Positions 6,250 to 14,421 of a DNA stretch of 15,414 nt are shown one piece after another (position 1 is the first letter of the stretch; every line of letters starts with the position of its first letter). The notes beneath the pieces are model-generated. The model saw nothing but the letters and a program-made list of their open reading frames with translations, ran no database searches and was not told the origin of the DNA. Both the position numbers and the translations under genes were made by a program. Source of the stretch: JBOHBN01 sp050698355. GTDB lineage: Bacteria > Actinomycetota > Actinomycetes > Streptosporangiales > WHST01. Location of the stretch: positions 1 to 15,414 of the forward strand of contig JBOHBN010000383.1 of assembly GCA_050698355.1 (NCBI GenBank), written 5' to 3'.

Positions 6250-7338
6250 ATGGCACGAGCTGGACAGTCCACGCCACGGACGCGGTCGCGACGGTTGCCG
6301 GTCCTGCTGGCGGCACTGGTCGCCTTCGCGCTCGCCGGATGTACGGGCTCGACCGGCGATTCGGCAGGCGCGGCGACGACCAAGGACAGCCCGAGTGCGA
6401 GCACGGGCGCGGGCGGCGGCGCGGTATTCGGCCGGATTCCCGACATCGTCGACAACGTCCAGCCCTCGGTTGTCACTATCCGTACCCGCAAGGCGCTCGG
6501 CAGCGGCGTGATCTACAAGTCGGACGGTGTGATCGTCACCAACCGGCACGTCGTCGCCCGTAGCGAGCGGAAGGACGCATCGCTGTTCGAGAACGTCACC
6601 GTCGTCTTCGCCACGGGGAAGAAGGCAAGAGGCCATGTCGTGGGGGCGGATTACCGGACCGACCTGGCCGTCATCAAGATCAAGAAGGGCGGCAGCCTGA
6701 ACACCGCGCGGTTCCGTACGGGCCTTCCGGAGGTCGGCGAGCTCGCGGTGGCCATGGGCAGCCCGCTCGGCTTCAACGAGTCGGTCACCGCGGGCATCAT
6801 CTCCGGCCTCAACCGCAGCTTCCCCGTGAGCCAGACGAAGCGGCCATTGGTCAACCTCATCCAGACCGACGCACCGATCTCCCCGGGCAACTCGGGTGGC
6901 GCGCTGGTGGACGAGAACGGGCGCGTGGTCGGGATCACCGAGCTGTACCTGCCACCGGGCAAGACCGGCGCGGTCGCCATCGGCTTCGCGATCCCGTCGA
7001 CAACCGTGGTGGACGTGGTCGACCAGATCCTCAAGACAGGACACGTGCAGCACGCGACCCTGGGCATCGGCGTCGTCGCGCTGACCCCGGCGCTGGCCAA
7101 GCAGCTGGGCGTGGACCGCAGTCAGGGCGCGCTCGTCCGGCAGGTCGTCAAGGGGAGTGGCGCAGCCAAGGCAGGCATCCAGCCAGGCGACGTCATCGTC
7201 GTCGTGGGCGGCAAGAAGGTACGGGAAGTGAACACGCTGTACGCCGTCCTTCGTGACCACGACCCGGGCGACCAGATAACCGTCACGGTCGTTCGAGGAG
7301 ACCAGCAGAAGAAGCTGCAGGTGACGCTGACCGGCTGA
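6250..7338 (+). CDS. HtrA/DegP-like S1C serine protease, lipoprotein
   Basis: 362 aa. A basic N-terminus and hydrophobic stretch end in the lipobox LAGC (Cys31), so it is probably a lipoprotein tethered outside the membrane, followed by a Ser/Thr/Gly/Ala-rich linker (32-58). The trypsin-like domain has the full triad: His100 (TNRHVV), Asp138 (YRTDLAVIKI) and Ser215 (SPGNSGGALV). A single C-terminal PDZ domain (about 270-355) contains GSGAAKAGIQPGDVI. This family degrades or chaperones misfolded exported proteins. GAGGGAG lies 6 nt before the ATG. It follows the ATPase gene after 87 bp that hold only a weak 5-bp hairpin (6198-6212), so co-transcription is possible. A long stem-loop follows it. 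No direct functional link to transport is visible. Confidence 0.93.
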   Translation: MARAGQSTPRTRSRRLPVLLAALVAFALAGCTGSTGDSAGAATTKDSPSASTGAGGGAVFGRIPDIVDNVQPSVVTIRTRKALGSGVIYKSDGVIVTNRHVVARSERKDASLFENVTVVFATGKKARGHVVGADYRTDLAVIKIKKGGSLNTARFRTGLPEVGELAVAMGSPLGFNESVTAGIISGLNRSFPVSQTKRPLVNLIQTDAPISPGNSGGALVDENGRVVGITELYLPPGKTGAVAIGFAIPSTTVVDVVDQILKTGHVQHATLGIGVVALTPALAKQLGVDRSQGALVRQVVKGSGAAKAGIQPGDVIVVVGGKKVREVNTLYAVLRDHDPGDQITVTVVRGDQQKKLQVTLTG

Positions 7339-7364
7339 GGCGGCCTCCCGTCCGTGGAGACCCC

Positions 7365-7393
7365 GGTTTCCGGACGCAAACCGTCCGGAAACC
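7365..7393. terminator. Hairpin after the htrA-like gene, abutting the next promoter
   Basis: GGTTTCCGGAC (7365-7375) and GTCCGGAAACC (7383-7393) form a perfect 11-bp stem with a 7-nt loop, 26 nt after the protease stop. There is no T-tract, as is common for actinomycete terminators. It ends 4 nt before the -10 box of the next gene, so it may also act as an operator there. Confidence 0.6.
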
Positions 7394-7397
7394 CCGT

Positions 7398-7403
7398 TAC
7401 TAT
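7398..7403 (+). promoter_or_regulatory. Putative -10 box for a leaderless DinB-family gene
   Basis: TACTAT is followed by six bases (CCGGGC) and then the ATG at 7410. No Shine-Dalgarno exists in the gap, so transcription would begin at or next to the start codon, giving a leaderless mRNA. Confidence 0.5.
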
Positions 7404-7409
7404 CCGGGC

Positions 7410-8174
7410 ATGGCTGAGTTCTTCCAGAAGGACCTGACCGGCTCGCGGTTCGACCGCGTCGATCTCACCGGCTCACTGTTCCGCGCCAGCGACCTGACCG
7501 ACGCGGAGTTCCGCGCGGTTTTCATGAACCGCGTCGTGATGCGCGGAGTCGAGTTGCTCGATGTCGATATCTACGGAGAGATCGAGAAGCTGACGGTCAA
7601 TGGTGTCGACGTCGGCCCGCTCGTCGAGGCCGAGCTCGACCGGCGGTACCCCGACCGGGCGAAGATGCGGCCGACGGACCCCGCTGGTTTCCGCGAGGCG
7701 TGGGACGTCGTCGAGCGGCTCTGGGACGAGACCGTCGCGCGGTCGTGTCGGTTTGACCCGGAGCAGCTGCACGAGTCGGTCGGCGGCGAGTGGTCGTTCA
7801 TCGAGACGCTGCGGCACCTGGTGTTCGCCACCGATGCCTGGATCAGGCGGGGCATCCTCGGCGACCCGTGTCCGTGGCATCCGCTGGACCTGCCGTGGGA
7901 CGAGATGCCCGACACTGCGTGTGTACCTCGGGATCGCGACGCGCGGCCATCGCTGGACGAGGTGCTCGCGCTGCGCCGCGACCGGATGGCGACGATGCGC
8001 GAGGTCGTCGACGGCCTGACCGACGAGTCGCTCTCCGGTGACACCGAACCGGTGGAGGGGCCCGGCTGGCCGGAATCGCGCAGCTATCCGGTGCGTGAAT
8101 GCCTGCTGGTCATCCTGGGCGAGGAGTGGGAACACCGGCTGTACGCCGAGCGCGACCTGGACGCACTACTGTGA
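7410..8174 (+). CDS. Pentapeptide-repeat/DinB_2 family protein
   Basis: 254 aa. Residues 8-52 carry pentapeptide-like repeats (DLTGSRFDRVDLTGSLF, then ASDLTDAEF). The rest resembles DinB_2/YfiT-like four-helix-bundle proteins, with GEWSFIETLRHLVFATDAW (126-144, His136) and EEWEHRLYAERDLDALL (238-254, His242). Members of this superfamily often bind a metal through histidines, and some are thiol-dependent transferases (bacillithiol or mycothiol dependent). I can confidently place only two candidate ligands here, so activity is unknown. It looks like a common, full-length actinobacterial two-part protein and has no signal peptide. It appears to have its own leaderless promoter and ends 5 bp from the convergent permease stop, with no room for a terminator. 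Confidence 0.85.
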   Translation: MAEFFQKDLTGSRFDRVDLTGSLFRASDLTDAEFRAVFMNRVVMRGVELLDVDIYGEIEKLTVNGVDVGPLVEAELDRRYPDRAKMRPTDPAGFREAWDVVERLWDETVARSCRFDPEQLHESVGGEWSFIETLRHLVFATDAWIRRGILGDPCPWHPLDLPWDEMPDTACVPRDRDARPSLDEVLALRRDRMATMREVVDGLTDESLSGDTEPVEGPGWPESRSYPVRECLLVILGEEWEHRLYAERDLDALL

Positions 8175-8179
8175 CGCTC

Positions 8180-9049
8180 TTACCGGGACTCGGGGCGTAG
8201 CCAGTCGGCGAGCCCGTCTCCTATCAGCGAGAGCGCCAGCCCGGTGATCACGACGGCCACGCCGGGAAGCGTGGCGAGCATCCAGTGCGTCGACATGAAC
8301 TCCTGGCCGTCGGAGATCATCTGTCCCCACTCCGGCGTCGGCGGCTGGATGCCGAGGCCGAGGAAGCCCAGCGTCACGATGCCGAGGATGTTCAGCACGA
8401 TGTCCGACATCGAGAATATGTACGCCTGGGTGATGACGTTCGGCATGATGTGCCGCAGGATGATGCGCGGCCCGCTGAATCCCGCCGATCTTGCGGCGAC
8501 GACGTACTCCTGCTGCTTTGCCACGAGTACTTCGCTTCGGATCAGCCGCGCGTACCAGACCCAGCTGATGATCGTGAACGTGACGAAGATGCTGACGACT
8601 CCGGTGCCGAGCATGAAGACGAACGCGATGATGAGCACGTAGAACGGGAACGCCATCACGACGTCCGCCGCCCGGCTGACGATCGTGTCGAGCACGCCAC
8701 CGTAGTAGCCGGCGAGGCAACCGAGGGTGATCCCGATACAGAACGGGATGACCTCCACCGAGACCGCGACGGCGAGGTCGATGCGCGCGGCGTAGACCAG
8801 GCGCGACCACACGTCCCGCCCGAGCCTGTCGGTGCCGAGCAGGTGGTTGCCGCTAGGGCCCTCGAGCGCGTGCGCGATGTGCTGCCCGGTCGGGTTGTAG
8901 CCGGTGAAGTAGGGGGCGAACGCGGCGAGCACGCCGATGGCCGCCAACAAGGCCAGCCCGATCACGAGGTTGCGCGACTCGTACCAGCGGCGGCCGGCGG
9001 CTACGCGTACGAGCGCGGCGCCCTGTGCGGTCGACTCGCCGGCGGTCAT
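8180..9049 (-). CDS. DppC/OppC-type ABC transporter permease
   Basis: 289 aa. A first membrane segment (about 27-48) is followed by the DppC/OppC hallmark HLLGTDRLGRDVWSRL (69-84) and then about five further hydrophobic segments. The cytoplasmic EAA loop that docks on the ATPase is EYVVAARSAGFSGPRIILRHIMPN start to end at 181-204, and LGFLGLGIQPPTPEWG (227-242) is also typical. It forms the translocation pore with the DppB-like partner, whose gene precedes it with a 4-nt ATGA overlap (9046-9049), indicating translational coupling. It is last in the operon order binding protein, DppB, DppC. The partner ATPase is not in this operon but on the opposite strand about 2 kb away. Confidence 0.94.
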   Translation of the reverse strand: MTAGESTAQGAALVRVAAGRRWYESRNLVIGLALLAAIGVLAAFAPYFTGYNPTGQHIAHALEGPSGNHLLGTDRLGRDVWSRLVYAARIDLAVAVSVEVIPFCIGITLGCLAGYYGGVLDTIVSRAADVVMAFPFYVLIIAFVFMLGTGVVSIFVTFTIISWVWYARLIRSEVLVAKQQEYVVAARSAGFSGPRIILRHIMPNVITQAYIFSMSDIVLNILGIVTLGFLGLGIQPPTPEWGQMISDGQEFMSTHWMLATLPGVAVVITGLALSLIGDGLADWLRPESR

Positions 9050-9990
9050 CGCTCGATCCTCACCCTGGGGTCCAGCACCATGTACAGCAGGTCGGTCAGG
9101 AAGTTCACGAGCACCACGCCGACGGCGAAGACGAGCGTCACTCCCTGGACGACCGTGAAGTCGCGCGCGAGGATCGCGTCGACCATCAGGTTGCCCACGC
9201 CGCTGAGGCCGTAGACGCGCTCGATCACCACCGTGCCGCCGACCAGGAAACCGACGTTGACTCCGAGAAGGGTCAGGGTCGGGATCGCGGCATTGGGTAG
9301 GAGGTGGCGTGCGACGATCCGCCTGCTGCTGACACCCTTCGCCATCGCGGTGACGACGTAGTCGGAGCTGAGCACGTCGATCATGCTGGCCCGCAGGCTC
9401 CTGATGAGCAGTGGTGACAGCGAGATCGCGAGCGTCACCGCGGGCAGGAACAGGTGATAGACGTGGCCGAGCACGCCCTCACCGAAGCCTCCGACCGGGA
9501 AGGCCTTGACCTGCACGCCGAGCACGAGCAGCAAGACGATGCCGACCCAGAACGAGGGCATCCCCAACGCGGCGAGCGAACCGACCCGGGTGGCGTGGTC
9601 CTCCCAATGGTCCTTGCGGAGCGCGGAGACGGTCGCGAACGGGATGGTGATGACGATGGTCAGGATCACCGCGTAGATGACGAGCCAGACGGTCACAGGA
9701 AGCCGGGCGACGACGACCTCCGACGCGGAACTGTGGTACAGCAGGGACTCGCCCAGGTCGCCGTGCAGCAGGTCGGCCATGAACGAGACGTACTGCTGTG
9801 GGAGCGGTTGGTTCAGGCCCCACTGCTCGTGCAGGTTCGCGATCGCGGACGGCGTGGCCCTGGTTCCCAGGTAGATCCGCGCCGGGTCGCCCGGCACCAT
9901 GTGGATCATGAAGAAGACCACGATGGTGACTCCGAGGACGACGATCACCATGTGCAGCAACCGCCGCACGATGAAGACCGCTTGGTTCAC
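9046..9990 (-). CDS. DppB/OppB-type ABC transporter permease
   Basis: 314 aa. The N-terminal membrane helix (about 11-31) is followed by the family motif HMVPGDPARIYLG (30-42) and the NLHEQWGLNQPLPQQY segment. Several hydrophobic spans follow, then the EAA loop DYVVTAMAKGVSSRRIVARH (210-229), and VIERVYGLSGVGNLMVDA (255-272) near the C-terminus. It pairs with the DppC-like protein in a Dpp/Opp (peptide, nickel or glycoside) importer. The start is GTG, and a GGTGAGGG Shine-Dalgarno lies roughly 10 nt upstream. It begins 31 bp after the binding-protein gene in the same operon and overlaps dppC by 4 nt. Confidence 0.94.
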   Translation of the reverse strand: MNQAVFIVRRLLHMVIVVLGVTIVVFFMIHMVPGDPARIYLGTRATPSAIANLHEQWGLNQPLPQQYVSFMADLLHGDLGESLLYHSSASEVVVARLPVTVWLVIYAVILTIVITIPFATVSALRKDHWEDHATRVGSLAALGMPSFWVGIVLLLVLGVQVKAFPVGGFGEGVLGHVYHLFLPAVTLAISLSPLLIRSLRASMIDVLSSDYVVTAMAKGVSSRRIVARHLLPNAAIPTLTLLGVNVGFLVGGTVVIERVYGLSGVGNLMVDAILARDFTVVQGVTLVFAVGVVLVNFLTDLLYMVLDPRVRIER

Positions 9991-10021
9991 CGCGCGTTGC
10001 CCTCACCGTGGTCGTGAGCGC

Positions 10022-11569
10022 CTACTGCGAAACCCACACGTTCTCCAGCGGGTAGGAACCGACCGTGTGGACCTCGAAGTTGTGCACGTCGTTCGATACC
10101 ACGTAGGCGAACGGCGGGTACACGAGCGGCACGAACGGGCTGTCGTGGGCGACCATCTCCTGGATCTTCGTGTACATCTTCTGCCGCTCACTCTTCTTGA
10201 AGGTGCGTGCGGCCTCGGTCGCCAGCTTGTTGAGCTTCGGGTTGTTGTACCGAGTATAGAGGGCGTGGACGCCTCCCGTACCGACCGCGATGAATCCGAC
10301 CAGTTCGTCCGGGTCGATGATGTCGGTCGTCACGTACGAGAGCGCCATCTCGTAGTTGCCCTTTGACTTGTTGGTCGAGGAGTTGCTGTCCTTGCGGATC
10401 GAAATGTTGACGCCGATCTTCTTCAGCTGCTCCTGGAGGATCTGCGCGACGGTCGCGCCGGTGTTGTTACCGGGGTCGAGGGTGAGCTTTGCGGAGAAGC
10501 CGCCGCCGTAGCCTGCCTGCTTCATCAACTGCTTCGCCTCGGCCAGGTCGGGCCGCTGCTTCATATCGACCACGTCCTGGTGCGCCCACAGCGAGGGAGT
10601 GAGGAACGAGGTTGCGGGCTTGGCGTTGCCGAAGAACGCGGCCTTGATCATGGGCTTGCGGTTGACAGCCAGGGCGATGGCGTGCCGAACCCGCCAGTCA
10701 TCGAACGGCTTCTTCTCGGTGTTGAAGATGAGGAAGTTCGTCCGGCTGGACTCGAAGGTCTTCGCCGTCACGTCCGTCGAGTTCTTCAAGCTGTTGAGCG
10801 CTGAGTACGGCGGGAACTGCGCGATGTCCGCCTTTCCTCCCTGCGCCTGGATAACGCGTGAGTTGGAGTTCTCCACGTAAACAAGCTTCACCTTGTCGAG
10901 GTAGGGCTTGCCCTTCCTCCAGTAATGCGGATTCCGCTTCAACGTGATGCTGTTGCCCTTGTCGCGCGCAGCGATCATGAATGGACCAGTGCCGATGGGC
11001 TTCTGGTAGAACTCGTCCTCGCTCTTACCGCCGAAGTTGGCCGGCACGATCGCGTTTGCGAAGAGGGCGACGTCGGCAAGTAGTGGCGACCACGGGTGCT
11101 TGGTGTGAATGCGTACCGTCGACTTGTCGGGTGTGTCGATCGAGGCAATTGCGGAGTTGACGAAGCTCCACGGGCTCTGCTCGCGCCCGTTCAGCCCGAT
11201 CGAGAACTTGACGTCCTTGGCGGTGAGCGGGCTGCCGTCGGAGAACTTCACACCTTTACGCAGGTGAAATGTCCACGTCTTCTTGTCCTTGGACACGTCG
11301 TAACTCTTCGCCAAGTCCGGCTTGAGGTCCTGGCCGTCGGGAGTCGCCACGTAGAGGGTGTCGAGCACCTGCTGGATCAGCCAGATGCCGGAATTGAGGT
11401 GCATCTGCGTCTTGCTGAGCGTCTTGCTTGCCTGCTCGCGAACGATGGTGAGGGTGCCGCCGTGCTGCGGCGAACCGCCGCCGTCCGCGCTCGACCCCGA
11501 GCCACCGCTACACGCGGCGAGGGCGGCGAGGGAGGCGACGACGAGCAGGCTGAGTCTCCGAAGTCCCAT
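10022..11569 (-). CDS. Family 5 extracellular solute-binding lipoprotein (DppA/OppA type)
   Basis: 515 aa from the ATG at 11569. The signal peptide (MGLRRLSLLVVASLAAL) ends in a lipobox with Cys20, followed by a Gly/Ser-rich linker, so it is a membrane-anchored lipoprotein of the SBP_bac_5 class. Typical features are QQVLDTLYVATPDGQDLKPDLA, the WTFHLRKGVKFSDGSPLTAKDV block, GTGPFMIAARDKGNSITLKRN and RHAIALAVNRKPMI. It captures the solute and delivers it to the DppBC-like permeases encoded 31 bp downstream. The ligand (peptide, metal complex or glycoside) is not readable from sequence. The frame is open to an in-frame TTG at 11578, but no strong Shine-Dalgarno favours either start. The family member size is normal. 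Confidence 0.94.
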   Translation of the reverse strand: MGLRRLSLLVVASLAALAACSGGSGSSADGGGSPQHGGTLTIVREQASKTLSKTQMHLNSGIWLIQQVLDTLYVATPDGQDLKPDLAKSYDVSKDKKTWTFHLRKGVKFSDGSPLTAKDVKFSIGLNGREQSPWSFVNSAIASIDTPDKSTVRIHTKHPWSPLLADVALFANAIVPANFGGKSEDEFYQKPIGTGPFMIAARDKGNSITLKRNPHYWRKGKPYLDKVKLVYVENSNSRVIQAQGGKADIAQFPPYSALNSLKNSTDVTAKTFESSRTNFLIFNTEKKPFDDWRVRHAIALAVNRKPMIKAAFFGNAKPATSFLTPSLWAHQDVVDMKQRPDLAEAKQLMKQAGYGGGFSAKLTLDPGNNTGATVAQILQEQLKKIGVNISIRKDSNSSTNKSKGNYEMALSYVTTDIIDPDELVGFIAVGTGGVHALYTRYNNPKLNKLATEAARTFKKSERQKMYTKIQEMVAHDSPFVPLVYPPFAYVVSNDVHNFEVHTVGSYPLENVWVSQ

Positions 11570-11601
11570 GGCACGCAACGATTCCGGCCATTCGCGGAGA
11601 T

Positions 11602-11607
11602 TGTCAA
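11602..11607 (-). promoter_or_regulatory. Putative -35 box of the binding-protein operon
   Basis: On the minus strand this is a consensus TTGACA. A poor -10 candidate, GAATCG, follows after 17 nt, which would place transcription initiation very close to the start codon of the binding protein. The rest of 11570-11775 holds no supported gene. Confidence 0.35.
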
Positions 11608-11743
11608 GATGGCGCTCCGTTGGTGTCGAAAATGTTGTCTTGGCATGCGGACCACGGAACGAACTTTCAACCAGTAACCGCGTGGATACGCAAGGACTAC
11701 GGTGCGCACTGATGGTGGCGTGCCTTGGCGTACGGCCGTCCCG

Positions 11744-11749
11744 TAGGCT
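11744..11749 (+). promoter_or_regulatory. Putative -10 box of glcEF
   Basis: TAGGCT (TANNNT) lies 26 nt before the chosen GTG start of the glcE-like gene. The TTGGCG at 11725-11730 is only 13 nt upstream, so the -35 is uncertain. Confidence 0.3.
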
Positions 11750-11775
11750 CGGGATGCCGTGAGGAGGTGGTCCGG

Positions 11776-13068
11776 GTGGCCGAGACGGTGCCGGTCGACA
11801 GGTCGGTCGAGCTGCCGGAGATCGTCGACGCGACCGAGCTGGACGCTGTGGGCGACGTGCCCGCGCGCCAGGTCGCTCGCCCCCGGTCCACCGAAGAGGT
11901 CGCCGCCCTCATGCGGATGGCGAGCGACAAGGGGTGGGCGGTCGTGCCGCGCGGCACCGGCACCAAGCTCGAGTGGGGCCGGCCACCGGAGCGGGTCGAC
12001 ATCCTGCTCGACACGGGCCGGCTCGTCGGCGTCGTCGACCATGCCGCCGGTGACCTGGTCGTCCGCGTCCGTGCGGGCACGACGATGTCGAGCCTCGCCG
12101 CCGGACTGGTGCCCAAACGGCAGCGTCTGGCGCTGACCACGCGACTGCCGGCGCAGGACGGGCCGGTCTGCGGCACCGTCGGTGGCACCATCGCGGCGAA
12201 CCCGTCCAGCCCGCTGCGCTACGCGTACGGCACCGTACGCGACACCCTGATCGGCGTCACGATGGTGCGCGCGGACGGCACCATCGCCCACTCGGGTGGC
12301 GCGGTGGTGAAGAACGTCGCCGGCTACGACCTGGGCAAGCTCCTGACCGGCTCGCTCGGCACTCTCGGCATTCTCACCGAGGCGGTGTTCCGGCTGCACC
12401 CCGCGCCGGAGCACGTCGCGCTCGTCACTCGTACGGCCGTCGACGGGGCGGAAGCGGGACGGCTCGCGGCGACCGTTCGGCGCAGCCAGCTCGTACCGGC
12501 GGCCGTCGAGGTCGACGGGCAGGCGCCGGGGCCCTTCACGGTCGCCGTGCTGGTGGAGGGCGCGTCGGGAGGCGTGCCGGCCAGGGCAGAACACGCCGCG
12601 GAGATCCTCGGCGAAGGCGCGGTCGTCACCGCCATTGCCAGCCATGCCCGGATGCCGTCGTGGTGGTTCGCGCCGGCCGCGGACGCGGCAGGCACCTCGC
12701 TACGCATCGCGGTCGCTCCGAGCGGCGTCGGGCACGTCATCGACCAGCTGGGCGCGCTGGCATCGAAGCACAACCTCGTCGTGCACTGCCGCGGCTCGGT
12801 CGGCATCGGCGTGCTCCATGCCGGCCTCGCCGGTGAGGCCGACCCGGCGGCCGTAGCGCTGCTGGTCCAGTCCCTGCGCCGTACCGCCGAGGAACACGAC
12901 GGCACCGTGGTCGCCGAACACGCGCCGGCGGACGTGCACGAGGAGCTGGCCTACGACGGGACCGACGCGTTCGGCCCGGTACCCGCCCTCGACCTGATGC
13001 GGCGGGTGAAGGACCAGTTCGACCCGGCGCGGATACTCGCGCCCGGCCGTTTCGTCGGAGGGATCTGA
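11776..13068 (+). CDS. glcE: FAD-binding oxidoreductase, GlcE type subunit
   Basis: 430 aa. An N-terminal FAD-binding-4 domain contains PRGTGTKLEWG (58-68), CGTVGGTIAANPSSP (132-146) and KNVAGYDLGKLLTGSLGTLG start at 179, the last being characteristic of GlcE. The C-terminal half is less conserved and ends in LMRRVKDQFDPARILAPGRF. GlcE is the second FAD-domain subunit of glycolate dehydrogenase and works with GlcD and the iron-sulfur subunit GlcF. The GTG at 11776 is chosen because GGAGG (11763-11767) lies 8 nt upstream; the TTG at 11725 has no such site. Its stop overlaps the glcF start by one base (TGATG). It is longer than the roughly 350 aa of E. coli GlcE, as is usual in actinobacteria. 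Confidence 0.9.
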   Translation: MAETVPVDRSVELPEIVDATELDAVGDVPARQVARPRSTEEVAALMRMASDKGWAVVPRGTGTKLEWGRPPERVDILLDTGRLVGVVDHAAGDLVVRVRAGTTMSSLAAGLVPKRQRLALTTRLPAQDGPVCGTVGGTIAANPSSPLRYAYGTVRDTLIGVTMVRADGTIAHSGGAVVKNVAGYDLGKLLTGSLGTLGILTEAVFRLHPAPEHVALVTRTAVDGAEAGRLAATVRRSQLVPAAVEVDGQAPGPFTVAVLVEGASGGVPARAEHAAEILGEGAVVTAIASHARMPSWWFAPAADAAGTSLRIAVAPSGVGHVIDQLGALASKHNLVVHCRGSVGIGVLHAGLAGEADPAAVALLVQSLRRTAEEHDGTVVAEHAPADVHEELAYDGTDAFGPVPALDLMRRVKDQFDPARILAPGRFVGGI

Positions 13069-14387
13069 TGGCATCAGCGCTACCCGCGTTCGACGACCAG
13101 AACCCGCCTCGCAGCGATCTCGTCGACGACTGCGTGCACTGCGGGTTCTGCCTGCCGACCTGCCCGACCTACGTGCTCTGGGGACACGAGGCGGACTCGC
13201 CGCGCGGGCGCATCGACCTGGTCAAGTCCGGTCTCGAGGGTGCTGCTCTCACCGACACGATGGTCACGCACATCGACCGCTGCCTGGGATGCATGGCGTG
13301 CGTGACCTCCTGCCCGTCCGGCGTGCAATACGACCAGATCGTCACCGCCACCAGGGGACAGCTGGAGCGACGGCACAAGCGCGGCCTGCGCGACCGCCTC
13401 CTGCGTGGCCTTATCTTCGCGACGTTCCCGTACCCGCGGCGCATGCGACTGCCGCGGCTGCTGTTGCGGCTGTACCGGCTCAGCGGCTTGGCGCGGCTCG
13501 TGCACAGGTACGGGTTGGCGGCCAGGCTCCCGGGGCCGTTGCGCGCCATGGAGGCGATCGCGCCGCCGTCGACCAGGCACCAGACCTTGCGGTCGCGCTA
13601 CCCGGCACAGGGCACGAGACGTGCCGTCGTCGGCCTGCTGACCGGCTGCGTGCAGGACACCTTCTTCTCGGAGGTCAACGCGGCGACGGCCCGCGTGCTC
13701 GCCGCGGAGGGCTGCGACGTGATCGTGCCGGAGGAGCAGGGTTGCTGTGGCGCGCTCTCGCTGCACAACGGCCGCACGGCGGAGGCGCAGCGCTTCGCCC
13801 GGCGGGTCGTCGACACCTTCACCGAGGCCAACGTGGACGCGGTCGTCATCAACTCGGCCGGGTGCGGCTCGGCGATGAAGGAGTACGCCGAGGTGCTCAC
13901 CGACGATCCCGAGTACGCGAGCAGCGCGGAGGCGTTCACCCGTTCGGTACGCGACCTGTCGGAGTACCTCGAGGAACTCGGGCCCGTCGCGCCGCGCACG
14001 CCGATACCGCTGCGGGTCGCGTACCACGACGCGTGCCACCTGTCGCACGCGCAGGGTATCCGCGCCGCGCCTCGGTCGCTGCTGCGCGGCATCCCCGGGT
14101 TGACGCTCGTCGAGCCGCCGGACTCCGCACTGTGCTGCGGCTCCGCCGGGGTCTACAACCTGCTCCAGCCGGACGCTGCGGCAGAGCTGGGCAAGCGCAA
14201 GGCCGACGCCATCGCGACCACCGAGGCGGCACTGATGGTCACCGCGAACCCCGGCTGCCTGATGCAGGTCTCCTCGGCGCTCGCCGCGCGGGGTACGCCG
14301 ATCCCCGCCGTACACACCGCGCAGCTGCTCGACGCGGCCATCAGCGGTGCCGGCGCGGCCGCGCTGGTCGACGACCAGCGCGAGTGA
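13068..14387 (+). CDS. glcF: Iron-sulfur subunit of glycolate/lactate dehydrogenase, GlcF type
   Basis: 439 aa. Two 4Fe-4S ferredoxin motifs are complete: CVHCGFCLPTC with Cys22/25/28/32 and CLGCMACVTSC with Cys72/75/78/82. They are followed by two cysteine-rich CCG domains, with EEQGCCGALSLHNG (about 221-234) and, after YHDACHLSHAQGI, LCCGSAGVYNLL (about 353-364). GlcF passes electrons from the flavin subunits to the membrane quinone pool. A GGAGGGA site precedes the ATG, which overlaps the glcE stop, so the two are translationally coupled. The GlcD partner is presumably the product of the gene at 2737-4221. Alternatives such as the LldE or GlpC types are less likely given the adjacent GlcE. 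Confidence 0.93.
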   Translation: MASALPAFDDQNPPRSDLVDDCVHCGFCLPTCPTYVLWGHEADSPRGRIDLVKSGLEGAALTDTMVTHIDRCLGCMACVTSCPSGVQYDQIVTATRGQLERRHKRGLRDRLLRGLIFATFPYPRRMRLPRLLLRLYRLSGLARLVHRYGLAARLPGPLRAMEAIAPPSTRHQTLRSRYPAQGTRRAVVGLLTGCVQDTFFSEVNAATARVLAAEGCDVIVPEEQGCCGALSLHNGRTAEAQRFARRVVDTFTEANVDAVVINSAGCGSAMKEYAEVLTDDPEYASSAEAFTRSVRDLSEYLEELGPVAPRTPIPLRVAYHDACHLSHAQGIRAAPRSLLRGIPGLTLVEPPDSALCCGSAGVYNLLQPDAAAELGKRKADAIATTEAALMVTANPGCLMQVSSALAARGTPIPAVHTAQLLDAAISGAGAAALVDDQRE

Positions 14388-14421
14388 TGGCATGCGCTGC
14401 TCGATAGCCTCGCGGTCAACC

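Noticed and set aside
5242..7260. 672-codon minus-strand open frame spanning the ATPase end and the protease
   Set aside because: It runs across two well-supported plus-strand genes and their intergenic gap. Its composition is shadow-like, with no recognisable domain.
11569..11581. Search for a cysteine-type leader ORF upstream of the binding-protein gene on the minus strand
   Set aside because: Short ORFs in this gap lack clustered Cys codons, a suitably placed TANNNT box and an ATGA overlap.
11377..12645. 422-codon minus-strand open frame across the SBP/glcE gap
   Set aside because: It overlaps the glcE FAD motifs and the SBP signal peptide, has no family resemblance, and its frame ends inside the SBP gene.
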